Part shown: positions 34,633-44,749 of the stretch, one piece after another | How the letters are laid out: each line of letters opens with the position of its first letter | Numbering within the stretch: position 1 is the stretch's first letter | NCBI RefSeq assembly: GCF_029945965.1 | Contig: NZ_JAQSDO010000020.1 | Span: 1 to 64,000 of the forward strand | DNA from: Thermomonas sp. | GTDB taxonomy: Bacteria; Pseudomonadota; Gammaproteobacteria; Xanthomonadales; Xanthomonadaceae | DNA length: 64,000 nucleotides | Direction of reading: 5' to 3' | Notes under the pieces: generated by a model | What the model saw: the letters and a program-made list of their open reading frames with translations, nothing else | The model's database searches: none | Told to the model about the DNA's origin: nothing | Translations under genes and position numbers: made by a program

Positions 34633-35405
34633 GGGTCCGTGTCCTGTTGCTTGGGGCGCAGCACATGGCGTGCACGCACGCCCAGCGACAGTGCGTATTG
34701 GCTTTGCAGGCCGCGGCGTTGCAAGGCGCGTTGCGCGATGTCGAACGTTACCCGTACTTGGCGCAGGCGACTTCCGTGCGAGATCGAATCAGCGCGGATG
34801 CGGTAGCGATACAGGGGCTGCGGCAGATGTCCTATGTCGAAGCGTTCGGACAGCCGCAGGCACAGGTCGTAATCGGCCGACTCGTCGACGCTCGGGTCGT
34901 AGCCGCCGACGGCCTGATAGGCGTTGGTGCGAATCAACCTAAAGTGATAAGTCATGAAGTCGACCAGCAACTTTTGCGACGAGTACGGCATCTGGCAACG
35001 CGTGCCGAGCCGGAGGAAGTCGCCAGCTTCGTCGATCTCGACATGCTGTGAATACGCCATCCCCAGCCCGGGATTTTCCTGCATGAAGTGCAGCATCGCC
35101 GAGAGTGCGTTTGGTTCCAGCACGTCATCGCTGTCCAGCACGCCGACGAAATCACCCCGCGCCAGGGCAAGCGTGTTGGCGAGCGCGTATGGATTACCGT
35201 TCTGGCAACCGCCGCCGAGCACGTGAAAGCGTGGGTCGCGCCGCGCATAATCCGCGGCGATTTCAGCCGAACCATCGGTGGAGCCGTCGTCCCAGAGCAG
35301 GCCTTCCCAATCCGGATGATCCTGCGCAAGCAGGCTGTCGAGCGCCGCCGCCAGGAACCGGGCGGTGTTGTAGATGGGGATCGCAATACTGATCAGGGCA
35401 GGCAT
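34629..35405 (-). CDS. Family 2 glycosyltransferase
   Basis: This 258-residue enzyme has a complete GT2 signature: [36 protein letters not shown], and [18 protein letters not shown] at 35405 fits the conserved N-terminus. It is divergent from hslV and is translationally coupled to the following paralogue. No polysaccharide cluster lies nearby, so its product is unknown. Confidence 0.87.
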   Translation of the reverse strand: MPALISIAIPIYNTARFLAAALDSLLAQDHPDWEGLLWDDGSTDGSAEIAADYARRDPRFHVLGGGCQNGNPYALANTLALARGDFVGVLDSDDVLEPNALSAMLHFMQENPGLGMAYSQHVEIDEAGDFLRLGTRCQMPYSSQKLLVDFMTYHFRLIRTNAYQAVGGYDPSVDESADYDLCLRLSERFDIGHLPQPLYRYRIRADSISHGSRLRQVRVTFDIAQRALQRRGLQSQYALSLGVRARHVLRPKQQDTDP

Positions 35406-35445
35406 GCGCGCAGTGTGCCCCAAGCCAAACGCCAAAGCCGCATGG

Positions 35446-35473
35446 CTTGAACCCATCGCTGGTGACCCCACAT
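35446..35473 (+). promoter_or_regulatory. Sigma-32-type heat-shock promoter of hslVU
   Basis: CTTGAA at 35446-35451 is followed after 14 bases by CCCCACAT at 35466-35473. The sigma-32 consensus is CTTGAA, 13-17 bases, CCCCATnT. The match and the place just upstream of the hslV ribosome binding site (AAAGGAGG) support heat-shock control, as known for hslVU in E. coli. Confidence 0.75.
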
Positions 35474-35495
35474 ATTGGTTTCCAAAGGAGGCCGC

Positions 35496-36047
35496 ATGGA
35501 TCCCAGCCAGAACCCCAACGTATTCCACGCCACGACGGTCGTCTCGGTGCGCCGTGGCGGCCAGGTGGTGATTGCCGGCGACGGCCAGGTCACGCTTGGC
35601 CACACGGTAATGAAGTCCAACGCACGCAAGGTGCGCCGGCTAGGCAAGGATGGCCACGTACTGGCCGGATTTGCAGGTGCAGCGGCGGATGCATTCACCC
35701 TGTTCGAATTGTTCGAGGCCAAGCTGGAGAAGCACGGCCAGCTGCAGCGCGCCGCGGTCGAGATGGCCAAGGACTGGCGCACCGAGCGCCGCTTCGGAAA
35801 GCTCGAGGCCTTGCTCGCGGTGGCCGATGCCGATACCTCGCTGATCATCAGCGGCACTGGCGATGTGATCGAACCCGAGGACGGCCTGATCGCGATTGGC
35901 TCCGGCGGCATGTACGCGCTGTCCGCCGCGCGCGCGCTGCTGGCGCATACCGAACTGGATGCCAAAACCGTCGCTGTCGAAGCGCTCTACATCGCCGGCG
36001 ATATCTGCATCTACACCAACCGCAACATCGTGGTGGAGACGCTCTGA
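35496..36047 (+). CDS. hslV: ATP-dependent protease catalytic subunit HslV
   Basis: This 183-residue threonine protease forms a double hexamer capped by HslU. The N-terminus [20 protein letters not shown] shows the catalytic Thr after a 12-residue leader that must be removed; this longer leader is usual in Xanthomonadaceae. [20 protein letters not shown] is conserved. AAGGAGG is at a good distance from the ATG at 35496. Its stop overlaps the hslU start (TGATG). Confidence 0.96.
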   Translation: MDPSQNPNVFHATTVVSVRRGGQVVIAGDGQVTLGHTVMKSNARKVRRLGKDGHVLAGFAGAAADAFTLFELFEAKLEKHGQLQRAAVEMAKDWRTERRFGKLEALLAVADADTSLIISGTGDVIEPEDGLIAIGSGGMYALSAARALLAHTELDAKTVAVEALYIAGDICIYTNRNIVVETL

Positions 36048-37432
36048 TGCACAAGATCGAAAATTCATCCGCCAGCATGACCCCGCGCGAGATCGTGCAG
36101 GAACTCGACAAGCACATCATCGGCCAGCACGCAGCCAAGCGTGCGGTCGCCATCGCATTGCGCAACCGCTGGCGGCGCGCGCAGCTGCCGCCCGAGCTGC
36201 GCAATGAAGTGATGCCGAAGAACATCCTGATGATCGGCCCGACCGGCGTCGGCAAGACCGAAATCGCACGCCGACTGGCGACGCTCGCCAACGCACCGTT
36301 CGTGAAGGTCGAAGCCACCCGCTTTACCGAGGTCGGCTACGTCGGCAAGGATGTCGAGCAGATCATCCGCGACCTTGCCGATACCGCGGTCAAGCTCTAT
36401 CGCGAACAGGCCAAGAAGCGCGTGCGTACCAAGGCCGAGGAACGTGCCGAAGACCGCATCCTGGATGCCTTGTTGCCGAAGCGCGATGCGACACCTGGCT
36501 TCGGCTTCAACCCGGCGGCGACGACCACCGTGGATATTGGCGCGGAACCTTCCTCCCAGGAAAGCGAGACCCGCCGCAAATTGCGCAAGCAACTGCGCGC
36601 CGGCGAACTGGACGAGCGCGGGATAGAACTCGACCTGGCGATGAATGTCGGCGTCGACATCATGACGCCGCCGGGCATGGAGGAAATGGGCCAGCAGCTG
36701 CGGCAGATGTTCTCGCAGGTTTCAGGCAACAAGAGCCACAAGAAATCGATGACGATCAAGGCCGCGCGTCCGCTGTTGATCGAGGAAGAAGCCGGCAAGC
36801 TCGTCAACGAAGACGAAGTCCGCGAGGCCGCGATCGAAGCCTGCGAACAACACGGCATTGTCTTCATCGACGAGATCGACAAGGTCGCCAAGCGCAGCGA
36901 GGGCATGGGTGCCGACGTCAGCCGCGAAGGCGTACAGCGCGACCTGCTGCCGCTGGTCGAAGGCAGCACGGTAAGCACCAAACACGGCGCGGTGCGCACT
37001 GACCACATCCTGTTCATTGCGTCCGGCGCGTTCCACATGGCGAAACCGTCCGACCTGATCCCGGAAATGCAGGGCCGCTTCCCGATCCGGGTCGAACTGT
37101 CCGCGCTCGGCAAGGACGAATTCGTGCGCATCCTGACCGAACCCAAGGCCGCGTTGACCACGCAATACGTGGAGCTGATGCAGACCGAGGGCGTCACGCT
37201 TTCATTCGGGTCTGATGCGGTCGAGCGACTTGCCGAGATCGCCGCACACGTCAACGAACGCCAGGAAAACATCGGCGCGCGTCGCTTGCACACGGTGCTG
37301 GAGCGCCTGCTGGAAACCCTGAGTTTCGATGCGCCAGACAAGGGTGGCACGGTGGCCATCGATCGCGCCTATGTCGATGCGCAGCTTGGTGAGCTCGCGC
37401 AGGATCCGGACCTGAGTCGTTACATTCTTTAG
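36047..37432 (+). CDS. hslU: ATP-dependent protease ATPase subunit HslU
   Basis: This 461-residue AAA+ unfoldase feeds substrates to HslV. It shows [17 protein letters not shown], Walker [10 protein letters not shown], the pore motif GYVGKDVE, Walker [10 protein letters not shown], an inserted I domain (about 120-250) and the C-terminal tail DLSRYIL that docks into HslV. ATG overlaps the hslV stop, which fixes the start even though the frame is open further upstream. Confidence 0.97.
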   Translation: MHKIENSSASMTPREIVQELDKHIIGQHAAKRAVAIALRNRWRRAQLPPELRNEVMPKNILMIGPTGVGKTEIARRLATLANAPFVKVEATRFTEVGYVGKDVEQIIRDLADTAVKLYREQAKKRVRTKAEERAEDRILDALLPKRDATPGFGFNPAATTTVDIGAEPSSQESETRRKLRKQLRAGELDERGIELDLAMNVGVDIMTPPGMEEMGQQLRQMFSQVSGNKSHKKSMTIKAARPLLIEEEAGKLVNEDEVREAAIEACEQHGIVFIDEIDKVAKRSEGMGADVSREGVQRDLLPLVEGSTVSTKHGAVRTDHILFIASGAFHMAKPSDLIPEMQGRFPIRVELSALGKDEFVRILTEPKAALTTQYVELMQTEGVTLSFGSDAVERLAEIAAHVNERQENIGARRLHTVLERLLETLSFDAPDKGGTVAIDRAYVDAQLGELAQDPDLSRYIL

Positions 37433-37440
37433 GTCTCGCC

Positions 37441-38208
37441 TCAGGTCCCGGCGGCGGGATCGCTGTTCGTCAGCGCCTGCAACCACTGGCGAAGTAGTGG
37501 TTCTGCATCGAACTGGCGGGACAGTGCATCGCGATGGCGGCGTACGTATTCGAGCGCCAGGATCAACGGCACGGTGTGCTGCTGGCCACCTAGCGCGGAT
37601 TCACTGACCGTCAGCATCGCGCTGGCCGCGCGCAGCGGCATCGGGATCACGGCGACCGGATTGGCGAACGGGTCCGCGCACAGCGCTGGATCTGAAGTCA
37701 CCAGGTATTGCCGGCACACGAAGGGCCGTTGTGGATGGATGCTGCAAACGTCGCCTTCGAGGAACGGACAGACAAGCCCCAACTGGAAATAGGCCGTCGC
37801 CAGTCCGCGAGCAGTGTGCGACGTCAGTTCGGGATCACGCTCAAGGAAGGCCTCCGCCAAGCCCGCATCCTTAAGGCGGCGGGTGCGCTCGGCGAAACGC
37901 GCTTCCACGTCGGCACGTCGCGCGGGCGGCATCGCTACCACCAGGGTCAGCAATGCGAATGCCTCCGGTGGCGTTACCGGCACCGGCTGTGCGCGGCAGC
38001 AGGCCGAACACCCTTTCGCGCAGGAGATCGCGGCCCCGCTGGCTTCCACCTTGTGCACGGCATGGCCGATCGCGGCATTGTCGATGGCATGCAGCGCCGG
38101 CAGCAGTTCATCCAGGCGCCCATGCTGCGGCGGCTGCGGCACGGTAATTGCCAACGCAGCGCCATCGATGCGCAGGGTGAGCTGGATCTGGCGGTCATTC
38201 GTTCGCAT
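37441..38208 (-). CDS. YkgJ-family cysteine cluster protein
   Basis: This 255-residue protein has the CxxxCxxCC group ([18 protein letters not shown]) and a second group ([22 protein letters not shown]), the pattern of the YkgJ/Fe-S (zinc or iron-sulfur) cysteine cluster family. The role is unknown, possibly metal binding. Its stop is eight bases from the hslU stop (convergent), and it is divergent from ubiE. Confidence 0.8.
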   Translation of the reverse strand: MRTNDRQIQLTLRIDGAALAITVPQPPQHGRLDELLPALHAIDNAAIGHAVHKVEASGAAISCAKGCSACCRAQPVPVTPPEAFALLTLVVAMPPARRADVEARFAERTRRLKDAGLAEAFLERDPELTSHTARGLATAYFQLGLVCPFLEGDVCSIHPQRPFVCRQYLVTSDPALCADPFANPVAVIPMPLRAASAMLTVSESALGGQQHTVPLILALEYVRRHRDALSRQFDAEPLLRQWLQALTNSDPAAGT

Positions 38209-38276
38209 CGTGGCATTCAACGCGGCATGGTCTCGGAGGCGGACAGCATCCGGCTGCCCGGTGCGATAATCCCGGC

Positions 38277-39053
38277 ATGAGCACAACCGACAAGACACCC
38301 GACCAGGGCAGCGCCGGCACCACCCATTTCGGTTACCGCGAAGTGCCGACTGCAGAGAAACAGAAACTCGTCGGCGAGGTGTTTTCCTCGGTGGCGGCAA
38401 AGTACGACCTGATGAACGATGCCATGAGCCTCGGCATCCATCGGGTGTGGAAGCGCTATTTCGTTGCCACCGCGCAGGTGCGCAAGGGCGACCGCGTGCT
38501 CGACCTGGCCGGCGGCACCGGCGACATCGCCGCGCTGTTGCGCGAGCGCGTCGGCGATGCAGGGGAACTGGTGTTGGGCGACATCAACGGCGAGATGTTG
38601 CGCGTCGGCCGTGACCGCATGACTGATCGCGGCAACGTGCGCGGTTTCGAGTATGTGCAGTGCAATGCCGAGGCCCTGCCGTTCCCCGATGCCAGCTTTG
38701 ACCTGGTCACGATTGCCTTCGGCCTGCGCAATGTCACCGACAAGGACGCGGGACTGCGCGAGATGCATCGGGTGCTGAAAGTCGGCGGACAGGCACGCGT
38801 GCTGGAGTTTTCCGAAGTAAAGGCCGACTGGTTCAAGCCGATCTACGATTTCCATTCGTTCAAGGTATTGCCTGCGCTGGGCAAACTCTTTGCCGGCGAC
38901 AGTGGCAGCTACCAGTACCTGGCCGAATCGATCCGCCAGCATCCGCCGCAGGACACACTGAAGGCCATGATGGAAACTGCCGGCTTCGCACGCTGCGACT
39001 ACAGGAACCTCAGCGGCGGCATCGTCGCCATCCACACCGGCTACAAGGTCTGA
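38277..39053 (+). CDS. ubiE: Ubiquinone/menaquinone C-methyltransferase
   Basis: This 258-residue SAM-dependent methyltransferase acts in quinone synthesis. It shows [41 protein letters not shown], the SAM loop [12 protein letters not shown], and the closing [12 protein letters not shown]. Length and motifs are typical. It is followed after two bases by a small membrane protein gene. Confidence 0.96.
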   Translation: MSTTDKTPDQGSAGTTHFGYREVPTAEKQKLVGEVFSSVAAKYDLMNDAMSLGIHRVWKRYFVATAQVRKGDRVLDLAGGTGDIAALLRERVGDAGELVLGDINGEMLRVGRDRMTDRGNVRGFEYVQCNAEALPFPDASFDLVTIAFGLRNVTDKDAGLREMHRVLKVGGQARVLEFSEVKADWFKPIYDFHSFKVLPALGKLFAGDSGSYQYLAESIRQHPPQDTLKAMMETAGFARCDYRNLSGGIVAIHTGYKV

Positions 39054-39055
39054 CG

Positions 39056-39250
39056 ATGGCGAACGAAGGCAAGCCGCTACGCAGTTTTCGCGAAAGCCCG
39101 TGGCGCTACTCGCAGTTCGTGGTGCTGGGACTGATCGTGGCCGGGTTGGTGAAGTGGCTCAGTCCGTTCAGCTGGTTGCCGGCGCTGGTGGTTGGCGCGG
39201 TGGCGGCGGTCGCCTATTACATATTCGAGAAAAGGCGCGGCGTGATCTGA
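39056..39250 (+). CDS. Small two-helix membrane protein
   Basis: This 64-residue protein has two hydrophobic segments (FVVLGLIVAGLVKWL and WLPALVVGAVAAVAYYIF) and charged ends. It starts two bases after the ubiE stop, so it is expressed with ubiE. No family is recognised; similar small proteins follow ubiE in relatives, as far as I recall. Confidence 0.6.
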   Translation: MANEGKPLRSFRESPWRYSQFVVLGLIVAGLVKWLSPFSWLPALVVGAVAAVAYYIFEKRRGVI

Positions 39251-39257
39251 GATTCCG

Positions 39258-41525
39258 TTACGGCTGCCAGCCATAACTGAGCTTCACGAAGACGTTGCGT
39301 GTGTTGCCGAACAGGTCGCGGTTGTCGTCGTCCATGAACGCGCCGTAGGACGCGCCAGCATAGACCGCGGTGCGCGGATTGACCTTGTAGGAATAGACCG
39401 CCTGCGCCGCCCAGTCGCGCGAGATTTTGTTGACCGGGCTGGTGTAAAGGGACGGGTCGCGTTTGACCTCGCTGCCCTGCAGGGTCAGGCGCAAGCGCTG
39501 GCGGGCGTCAAGCTGCCAGCTGGTGCGTACATCCGCGATGCTGGCCTCGAACGCGGTTCCACCGTCGCGCGTGAGCCGCTGTTTGCTGAGTTCCCATTCG
39601 AAGGCGACGCCGCGGCCGATATCAATACTGCCGAACTGACCGATCATCGCGCGGTGGCCAGTGCGTGATGCACGCAAATCGAGTTGCTGGCCAAAGTTCA
39701 CGTAGGTACCGACGTGCAGCGTTGCGACGGGGCTGAAATTTCCGTCGAAATGCAGGTTGTGCTCATTGAACATCGCGCCATTCCAGAAGCGCACGCGGGC
39801 CAGCGGCGCAAAACTGAAATTGCTGGATTTGGGCCCCTGCACGTTCACGCGTGCTTCCAGCTCGCGCTCAAGCAGCTGACCATCGAAGCGGTGGGTGATG
39901 TCCCAGTCGCTGTAGAAATTGATCTTGTTCCAGGACTTGCCGTCGCGGTACCAGGTGTAGCCGCCGCCGAGCACCGATTTGTCGTAGCCGACCTGGCCAA
40001 TGAATCCCAAATCGGCGCGAAACCCGGGATCGATGTCGATATGCTGCAGGTTGAGGTTCCAGTTGCGGTTGCTGAAGCCGTAAGCCGCGCGCCAGGCATT
40101 GCCGGTCGGGGTGGCGTCGGTGCCCAGTTCGCCGCTGTAGGCATTGACGACTTGGCTGGGGTATTGGGATTCACTTCGCAGGAATTGCGCGGTGGCGGTG
40201 TGCGCGCCCTTTTGCCAGCGACCATCGACGCCGGCGACGTTGTTCGCGTAGTCGTTACCATTGCGGAAGGTGCCAATCACGCCAACGCTGGCGTGTTCAT
40301 TGAGGTCATATCGATACCGGCCAACGGCGACATTCGCCTTCTGGTCCAGTTGGCTGAAACCCGAGCCAAGCACGCCCGGCACCAGCACCAAGGTGGTGGC
40401 ATCGCGCGCGACGAACGCGCCATAAGCGCCTTTGCCGGAGCGTCCGGTCACCCGCAAGCCGAAGTCGGGGTCGGCAATCTGGCGGGTGTAGAGCACGTCG
40501 AACGGGGTGCTGAAGTAGTCCGCGCCTTCCAGGAAAAAGGGTCGCTTTTCCTGATAGAACAGCGCAAAGCTGTCGTTGAAGTTCAGTTGCAGCTGGTCGG
40601 TTTCGACCTGCGAAAAATCCGGATTCAACGTGGCATTGATGGTGACGGCAGGCGACGGCGTCCAGCTCACGTCAACGCCCGGCGCGATGCTGGTATTGGT
40701 GCCCTGCCACTTGGTGCCGGCGGCGGGGCGGGACTGCGACGCACCCATGGTCAAGGTGGGTACGACCTCCAAGTTGCTGCCCTGCTTGACCCCGGCCATG
40801 CCGTCGTACTTGGCCCAGTCGCACAGGAAGCAATTCGATTCGCGCGGGGACTTGTGGCTGGTCAGCTGGTGGCGCTTGTCGCGCGGGTAATTGCGGAACA
40901 ACGAGATGCCCCAGCGTTGGTCCTGCGCACCGCCACGGAAACGCAGGGTGGAAAACGGGATGCGCATCTCGACATCGTAGCCATCTGCCGTCAGCTGGCC
41001 GGCGCTGCTCCACAGGCCATCCCAGCTGGCGTCTTCATTGCCTGTGGTCGCATCGTTGATCAGGTCGGACTGCACGCCCAGCGGGTTGGCCAACAGTTCA
41101 TAGCCGCGACGCTGGTCGTTGAAGGTGTCCATGAAGATGCCGACCCAGTCGTCATTGAAGGCGGAGTCGCGGTCGCGCAGGTGGGCCAGGATCGCCGCAG
41201 GATCCGGATCGAGCGCATGGAACGACACATATAGTGCGTCGGTGGTGTAGCCGACGCGAACCGTGGTCTTGACCGGTGCCGGGATGTTGTCGCCCGGCTG
41301 CACCTCGTAGGCGATCTCCTGCACCAGCGCGCCTTGCCAGGCGGCTTCATCGAGCTTGCCGTCGATCGTGATCTCGCCTTGCAGTCGCGGGATGCGTCCG
41401 CCGGGGATGTAGTCGGCCGCTGGAGCGGCAGCGGGCTGGGCAGCAGTCTGCGGGAAGGCGGGAAGGCTGCAGGCAAGCGCAAGTGCGCAGGCGGCGGACA
41501 GGGACGTGCGTCGGATTGAATGCAT
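39258..41525 (-). CDS. DUF5916 protein with family-9 carbohydrate-binding-like domain, outer-membrane candidate
   Basis: The 755-residue protein has a signal peptide (MHSIRRTSLSAACALALACS), a CBM9-like domain (about 45-230: RLQGEITIDGKLDEAAWQGA, VRVGYTTDALYVSFHALDP) and a long C-terminal part of alternating amphipathic strands ending in KLSYGWQP, typical of an outer-membrane beta barrel. LFYQEKRPFFLEGADYF is characteristic of DUF5916. Function unknown; such proteins are frequent in gliding and predatory bacteria. The last residue is not Phe but Pro. It is divergent from the M1 peptidase gene across 174 bases. Confidence 0.82.
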   Translation of the reverse strand: MHSIRRTSLSAACALALACSLPAFPQTAAQPAAAPAADYIPGGRIPRLQGEITIDGKLDEAAWQGALVQEIAYEVQPGDNIPAPVKTTVRVGYTTDALYVSFHALDPDPAAILAHLRDRDSAFNDDWVGIFMDTFNDQRRGYELLANPLGVQSDLINDATTGNEDASWDGLWSSAGQLTADGYDVEMRIPFSTLRFRGGAQDQRWGISLFRNYPRDKRHQLTSHKSPRESNCFLCDWAKYDGMAGVKQGSNLEVVPTLTMGASQSRPAAGTKWQGTNTSIAPGVDVSWTPSPAVTINATLNPDFSQVETDQLQLNFNDSFALFYQEKRPFFLEGADYFSTPFDVLYTRQIADPDFGLRVTGRSGKGAYGAFVARDATTLVLVPGVLGSGFSQLDQKANVAVGRYRYDLNEHASVGVIGTFRNGNDYANNVAGVDGRWQKGAHTATAQFLRSESQYPSQVVNAYSGELGTDATPTGNAWRAAYGFSNRNWNLNLQHIDIDPGFRADLGFIGQVGYDKSVLGGGYTWYRDGKSWNKINFYSDWDITHRFDGQLLERELEARVNVQGPKSSNFSFAPLARVRFWNGAMFNEHNLHFDGNFSPVATLHVGTYVNFGQQLDLRASRTGHRAMIGQFGSIDIGRGVAFEWELSKQRLTRDGGTAFEASIADVRTSWQLDARQRLRLTLQGSEVKRDPSLYTSPVNKISRDWAAQAVYSYKVNPRTAVYAGASYGAFMDDDNRDLFGNTRNVFVKLSYGWQP

Positions 41526-41699
41526 GCGTGGGGGACTTGTTCGTGATGGTTTCGTTAAAGATGCGCAAAGTCGCCGAAAGGTTGAAGTGCCGCAAGTCGT
41601 GATGACCAAGGTCATCCAGCGTCCGACGAAAGCGGAAATAAAGCGATGAAAGAGTCGGGGCGTTAAACTCTGTGCTTTCCACCCGAAGGCTCATTCCCC

Positions 41700-43739
41700 A
41701 TGCGTCAGTTGATCTTGTGCGTATCCATTGCCGCTGCCCTTGGCGTGATCGCCGTCGGCTGCACTCGCAGTCCGTCGCCCGCGGCTGAAAGCACGGCTAA
41801 AACACCGGCAGCCACGCCTGCAGCGGCTGCGAAAGTCATCGACCAGCATTCCTACGCGGAACCGGCCAAGGTGCGCACCACCGACCTGGCCCTGGACCTG
41901 GCGATCGACTTCGACAAGAAGCAGCTCAGTGGCACCGCTACCTATGCGCTGGAATGGCTGGACAAGGGTGCGACGCAACTGGTGCTGGATACGCGCGATA
42001 TCAGCGTGCAGAAAGCCGAAGGCCTGCAGGCGGATGGCACCTGGGCACCATTGGAATTCGCGCTGGCCGGCAAGGATCCGATCCTGGGCAGCAAGCTGTC
42101 GATCAATACGTCCATGCGCCCGGCCAAGATCCGCGTGACCTATGCGACCTCGCCCGAAGCCTCCGGCCTGCAGTGGCTGGAGCCATCCATGACCGAGAGC
42201 AAGAGCGGTCCCTTCATGTTCAGCCAGTCTCAGCAGATCCATGCGCGTTCCTGGGTGCCGCTGCAGGACACCCCGCAAATTCGTTTTACCTACAGCGCGC
42301 ATGTCACCGCGCCGACGAATGCGATGGTGCTGATGAGTGCGAACAACGATCCGGCTGCCGTGCGCGATGGCGACTATACGTTCAAGATGCCGCAGAAAAT
42401 TCCGTCCTACCTGCTGGCGATTGCCGCAGGCGACCTGGTGTTCAAGCCGCTTGGCAAGCGCAGTGGCGTGTGGGCGGAGCCGACCATGGTCGACAAGGCC
42501 GCGGCCGAATTCTCCGATACCGAGAAGATGATCGATGCTGCCGAAGCGCTGTACGGGCCGTATCGCTGGGGCCGCTACGACCTGCTGGTGCTGCCGCCGT
42601 CGTTCCCGTATGGCGGCATGGAAAACCCGCGCCTGACCTTCGCCACCCCGACCGTGATCGTCGGCGACAAGTCGTTGGTGTCGCTGGTCGCGCATGAACT
42701 GGCGCACAGCTGGTCGGGCAACCTGGTGACGTTTGCCACCGATAGCGATTCCTGGCTCAACGAAGGCACTACCACCTACGTGCAGAGCCGCATCACCGAG
42801 GCCTTGTATGGCCTGCCGCTGGCGGAGATGGAAGAGGTGATCGACCGCAATGAATTGAAGGCGGAATACAAGACGCTGGATCCGAAGTTGCAGATCCTGG
42901 CGTTGAAGCCGGGCGACCTGGCCGATCCCGACAACTCCTCCAGTGCCACGGTCTATACCAAGGGTGCCTGGTTCCTGCAGTTCCTCGAAAGGCGCTTCGG
43001 CCGCGAGGTGTTCGATCCGTACCTGCGTGGCTATTTCGACCACTTCGCGTTCCAGAGCATCACCACCCAGCAGTTCGCCGATTATCTGAAGGCAAACCTG
43101 CTGGACAAGCATCCTGGCATCGTGAGCGATGCCGAGGTCGAAGCCTGGTTGCACGAGCCGGGCATCCCGAACGGTGCGCCGCAGGTGGAATCGGCCAAGT
43201 TCAGCACGGTCAGCGCCGCCCGCATCGCCTGGCTGGGCAGCGGCAACCTGCCGAACCAGGCGATCACCGAAGCCTGGACCACGCAGGAGTGGGTGCACTT
43301 CCTGGAAGGCATGCCGGAGACGCTCAAGCCGGAACAACTTGCCCAACTCGATGCCGCTTATGGCTTCACCGGTTCGCCAAATGGCGAGATCGCGATGCGT
43401 TGGTATCCACTGGCCGAGCGCAGCGGTTATGCCGCGGCGCGCCCGGACATGGGCAAGTTCCTGGAGCACGTGGGCCGTCGCAAGCTGATCATGCCGACCT
43501 ACAAGGCATTGGTTGCTTCCACCGACGGACTGGCATTCGCCAAGGACGTGTTCGCGCGGGCCAAGCCGGGCTACCACCCGATCACCACCGGCTCGGTGCA
43601 GGCCACGATCGACGGGGCCACCCCGGTCGAGCGCGCACCCGCGCCTGCAGCCAAGGCGGAGAAACCGGCGGAGCCAATGCCGGCACCGTCGAAGACGCGC
43701 GATCCTGCCGATCCAACCGCACCTGCGCCGAAGCATTGA
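41700..43739 (+). CDS. M1-family aminopeptidase, lipoprotein
   Basis: This 679-residue protein has a lipobox (IAVGC) after MRQLILCVSIAAALGV, so it is membrane-anchored. M1 motifs are complete: GGMENPRL exopeptidase motif, zinc site HELAH (H332, E333, H336) with E355 in SWLNEGTTTY, and a C-terminal helical domain as in leukotriene A4 hydrolase. It should release N-terminal residues from peptides in the periplasm. A 35-residue Pro/Ala-rich tail ends it. The next gene starts 13 bases on. Confidence 0.93.
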   Translation: MRQLILCVSIAAALGVIAVGCTRSPSPAAESTAKTPAATPAAAAKVIDQHSYAEPAKVRTTDLALDLAIDFDKKQLSGTATYALEWLDKGATQLVLDTRDISVQKAEGLQADGTWAPLEFALAGKDPILGSKLSINTSMRPAKIRVTYATSPEASGLQWLEPSMTESKSGPFMFSQSQQIHARSWVPLQDTPQIRFTYSAHVTAPTNAMVLMSANNDPAAVRDGDYTFKMPQKIPSYLLAIAAGDLVFKPLGKRSGVWAEPTMVDKAAAEFSDTEKMIDAAEALYGPYRWGRYDLLVLPPSFPYGGMENPRLTFATPTVIVGDKSLVSLVAHELAHSWSGNLVTFATDSDSWLNEGTTTYVQSRITEALYGLPLAEMEEVIDRNELKAEYKTLDPKLQILALKPGDLADPDNSSSATVYTKGAWFLQFLERRFGREVFDPYLRGYFDHFAFQSITTQQFADYLKANLLDKHPGIVSDAEVEAWLHEPGIPNGAPQVESAKFSTVSAARIAWLGSGNLPNQAITEAWTTQEWVHFLEGMPETLKPEQLAQLDAAYGFTGSPNGEIAMRWYPLAERSGYAAARPDMGKFLEHVGRRKLIMPTYKALVASTDGLAFAKDVFARAKPGYHPITTGSVQATIDGATPVERAPAPAAKAEKPAEPMPAPSKTRDPADPTAPAPKH

Positions 43740-43752
43740 TCGCGGCGAGCCG

Positions 43753-44739
43753 GTGAACAGCCGCCGGGTGAAGCGCGGAACACGCATCGCGGCGGTCGGC
43801 ATGGCCGCCGTGCTTGCCGTCGGCGGCGTGGTGATCGCCAACGATCCGTATCTGTTGGTGCGCGCGCAGTTCCAGCGCGAGCGCGTGCAGGCCGGGTTGG
43901 ATGTCGCCGAGGTCAGCGCTGCCGGCTATCGTTGGGTGTATGCGTATGCCAACGTCGTGCCTGTCCATGGGCCCGCCAATGCGCCGCCGACTGTCGTGAT
44001 GCTCCATGGCTTCACCGGCAGCAAGGAGAACTGGTATCCGCTGGCAGCGCGCCTGCGTGGCAAATACCGCTTGCTGGTGCCGGACCTGCCCGGTTGGGGC
44101 GAAAGCGAACGCAAGCCGGGCATGGACTATGGCTTCGGCGCGCAGGCGCAGCGCGTGGCGGATTTCATCCAGGTGCTGTCGCCCGGCAAGCCGGTCGTGT
44201 TGCTTGGTCATTCGATGGGCGGTGGCATCGCAGCGCTGGTCGCGGCGCGCTACCCACGATTGGTGGCGAAAGTCGGCCTGCTGGATGCCGCTGGCGTGCG
44301 TTTCGACGACAACCAGTTCGGGCTGGACGTGCTGGCCGGCAAGAACCCGTTCGCGGTGTCCGATGCTGCATCGCTGCAGCGCTTCATCGACACCGTCTTT
44401 TATCGGCAGCAGGCCAAGCCGTGGATCCCTTGGCCCGCATCGAGTGGGTTGATCGCGATGCGCACGCGTGATGCCGCGTTCGAGCAGTCCGTGCTCGACA
44501 AGATCGGGCGCGGGCCGGAGCAGTTCGCGCCGGGCGAGGAAGCCGCCAACATCCACCAGCCTGCCTTGCTGCTATGGGGCCGGCAGGATGCGGTGATCGA
44601 TCCCAGTGCAATGGCCCTGTTCGCGGCGAAGATGCCGCAGGCGCGCCAGGTGCTGGTGAATGATGCTGGCCACATGTCACTGATGGAACAGCCCGCGGCG
44701 GTCGCCGACGCCGTGGTTCAATTGATCGATTCGGATTGA
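43753..44739 (+). CDS. Alpha/beta hydrolase with N-terminal membrane anchor
   Basis: This 328-residue protein starts at GTG (NSRRVKRGTRIAAVG) with one membrane segment at about 12-28, then an alpha/beta-hydrolase core: VVMLHGFTGSKENW, nucleophile elbow GHSMGG (S154), Asp in WGRQDAVIDP and His in NDAGHMSLMEQP. The catalytic part should be periplasmic. The close relation to lipases and meta-cleavage hydrolases does not show a substrate. It lies between the M1 peptidase and a lipoprotein gene, likely one operon. Confidence 0.82.
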   Translation: MNSRRVKRGTRIAAVGMAAVLAVGGVVIANDPYLLVRAQFQRERVQAGLDVAEVSAAGYRWVYAYANVVPVHGPANAPPTVVMLHGFTGSKENWYPLAARLRGKYRLLVPDLPGWGESERKPGMDYGFGAQAQRVADFIQVLSPGKPVVLLGHSMGGGIAALVAARYPRLVAKVGLLDAAGVRFDDNQFGLDVLAGKNPFAVSDAASLQRFIDTVFYRQQAKPWIPWPASSGLIAMRTRDAAFEQSVLDKIGRGPEQFAPGEEAANIHQPALLLWGRQDAVIDPSAMALFAAKMPQARQVLVNDAGHMSLMEQPAAVADAVVQLIDSD

Positions 44740-44749
44740 TCGGAATGGG

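Noticed and set aside
35447-36046. N-terminal extension of HslU through hslV
   Set aside because: The open frame is the shadow of hslV; HslU homology begins at the TGATG overlap at 36047.
39684-41234. 516-codon plus-strand frame opposite the DUF5916 gene
   Set aside because: The minus-strand gene has a signal peptide and DUF5916 motifs; the plus frame has none.
41691-43841. 716-codon open frame on the minus strand opposite the M1 peptidase gene
   Set aside because: It is the exact antisense of a gene with HELAH and lipobox; no ribosome binding site and no recognisable motif.
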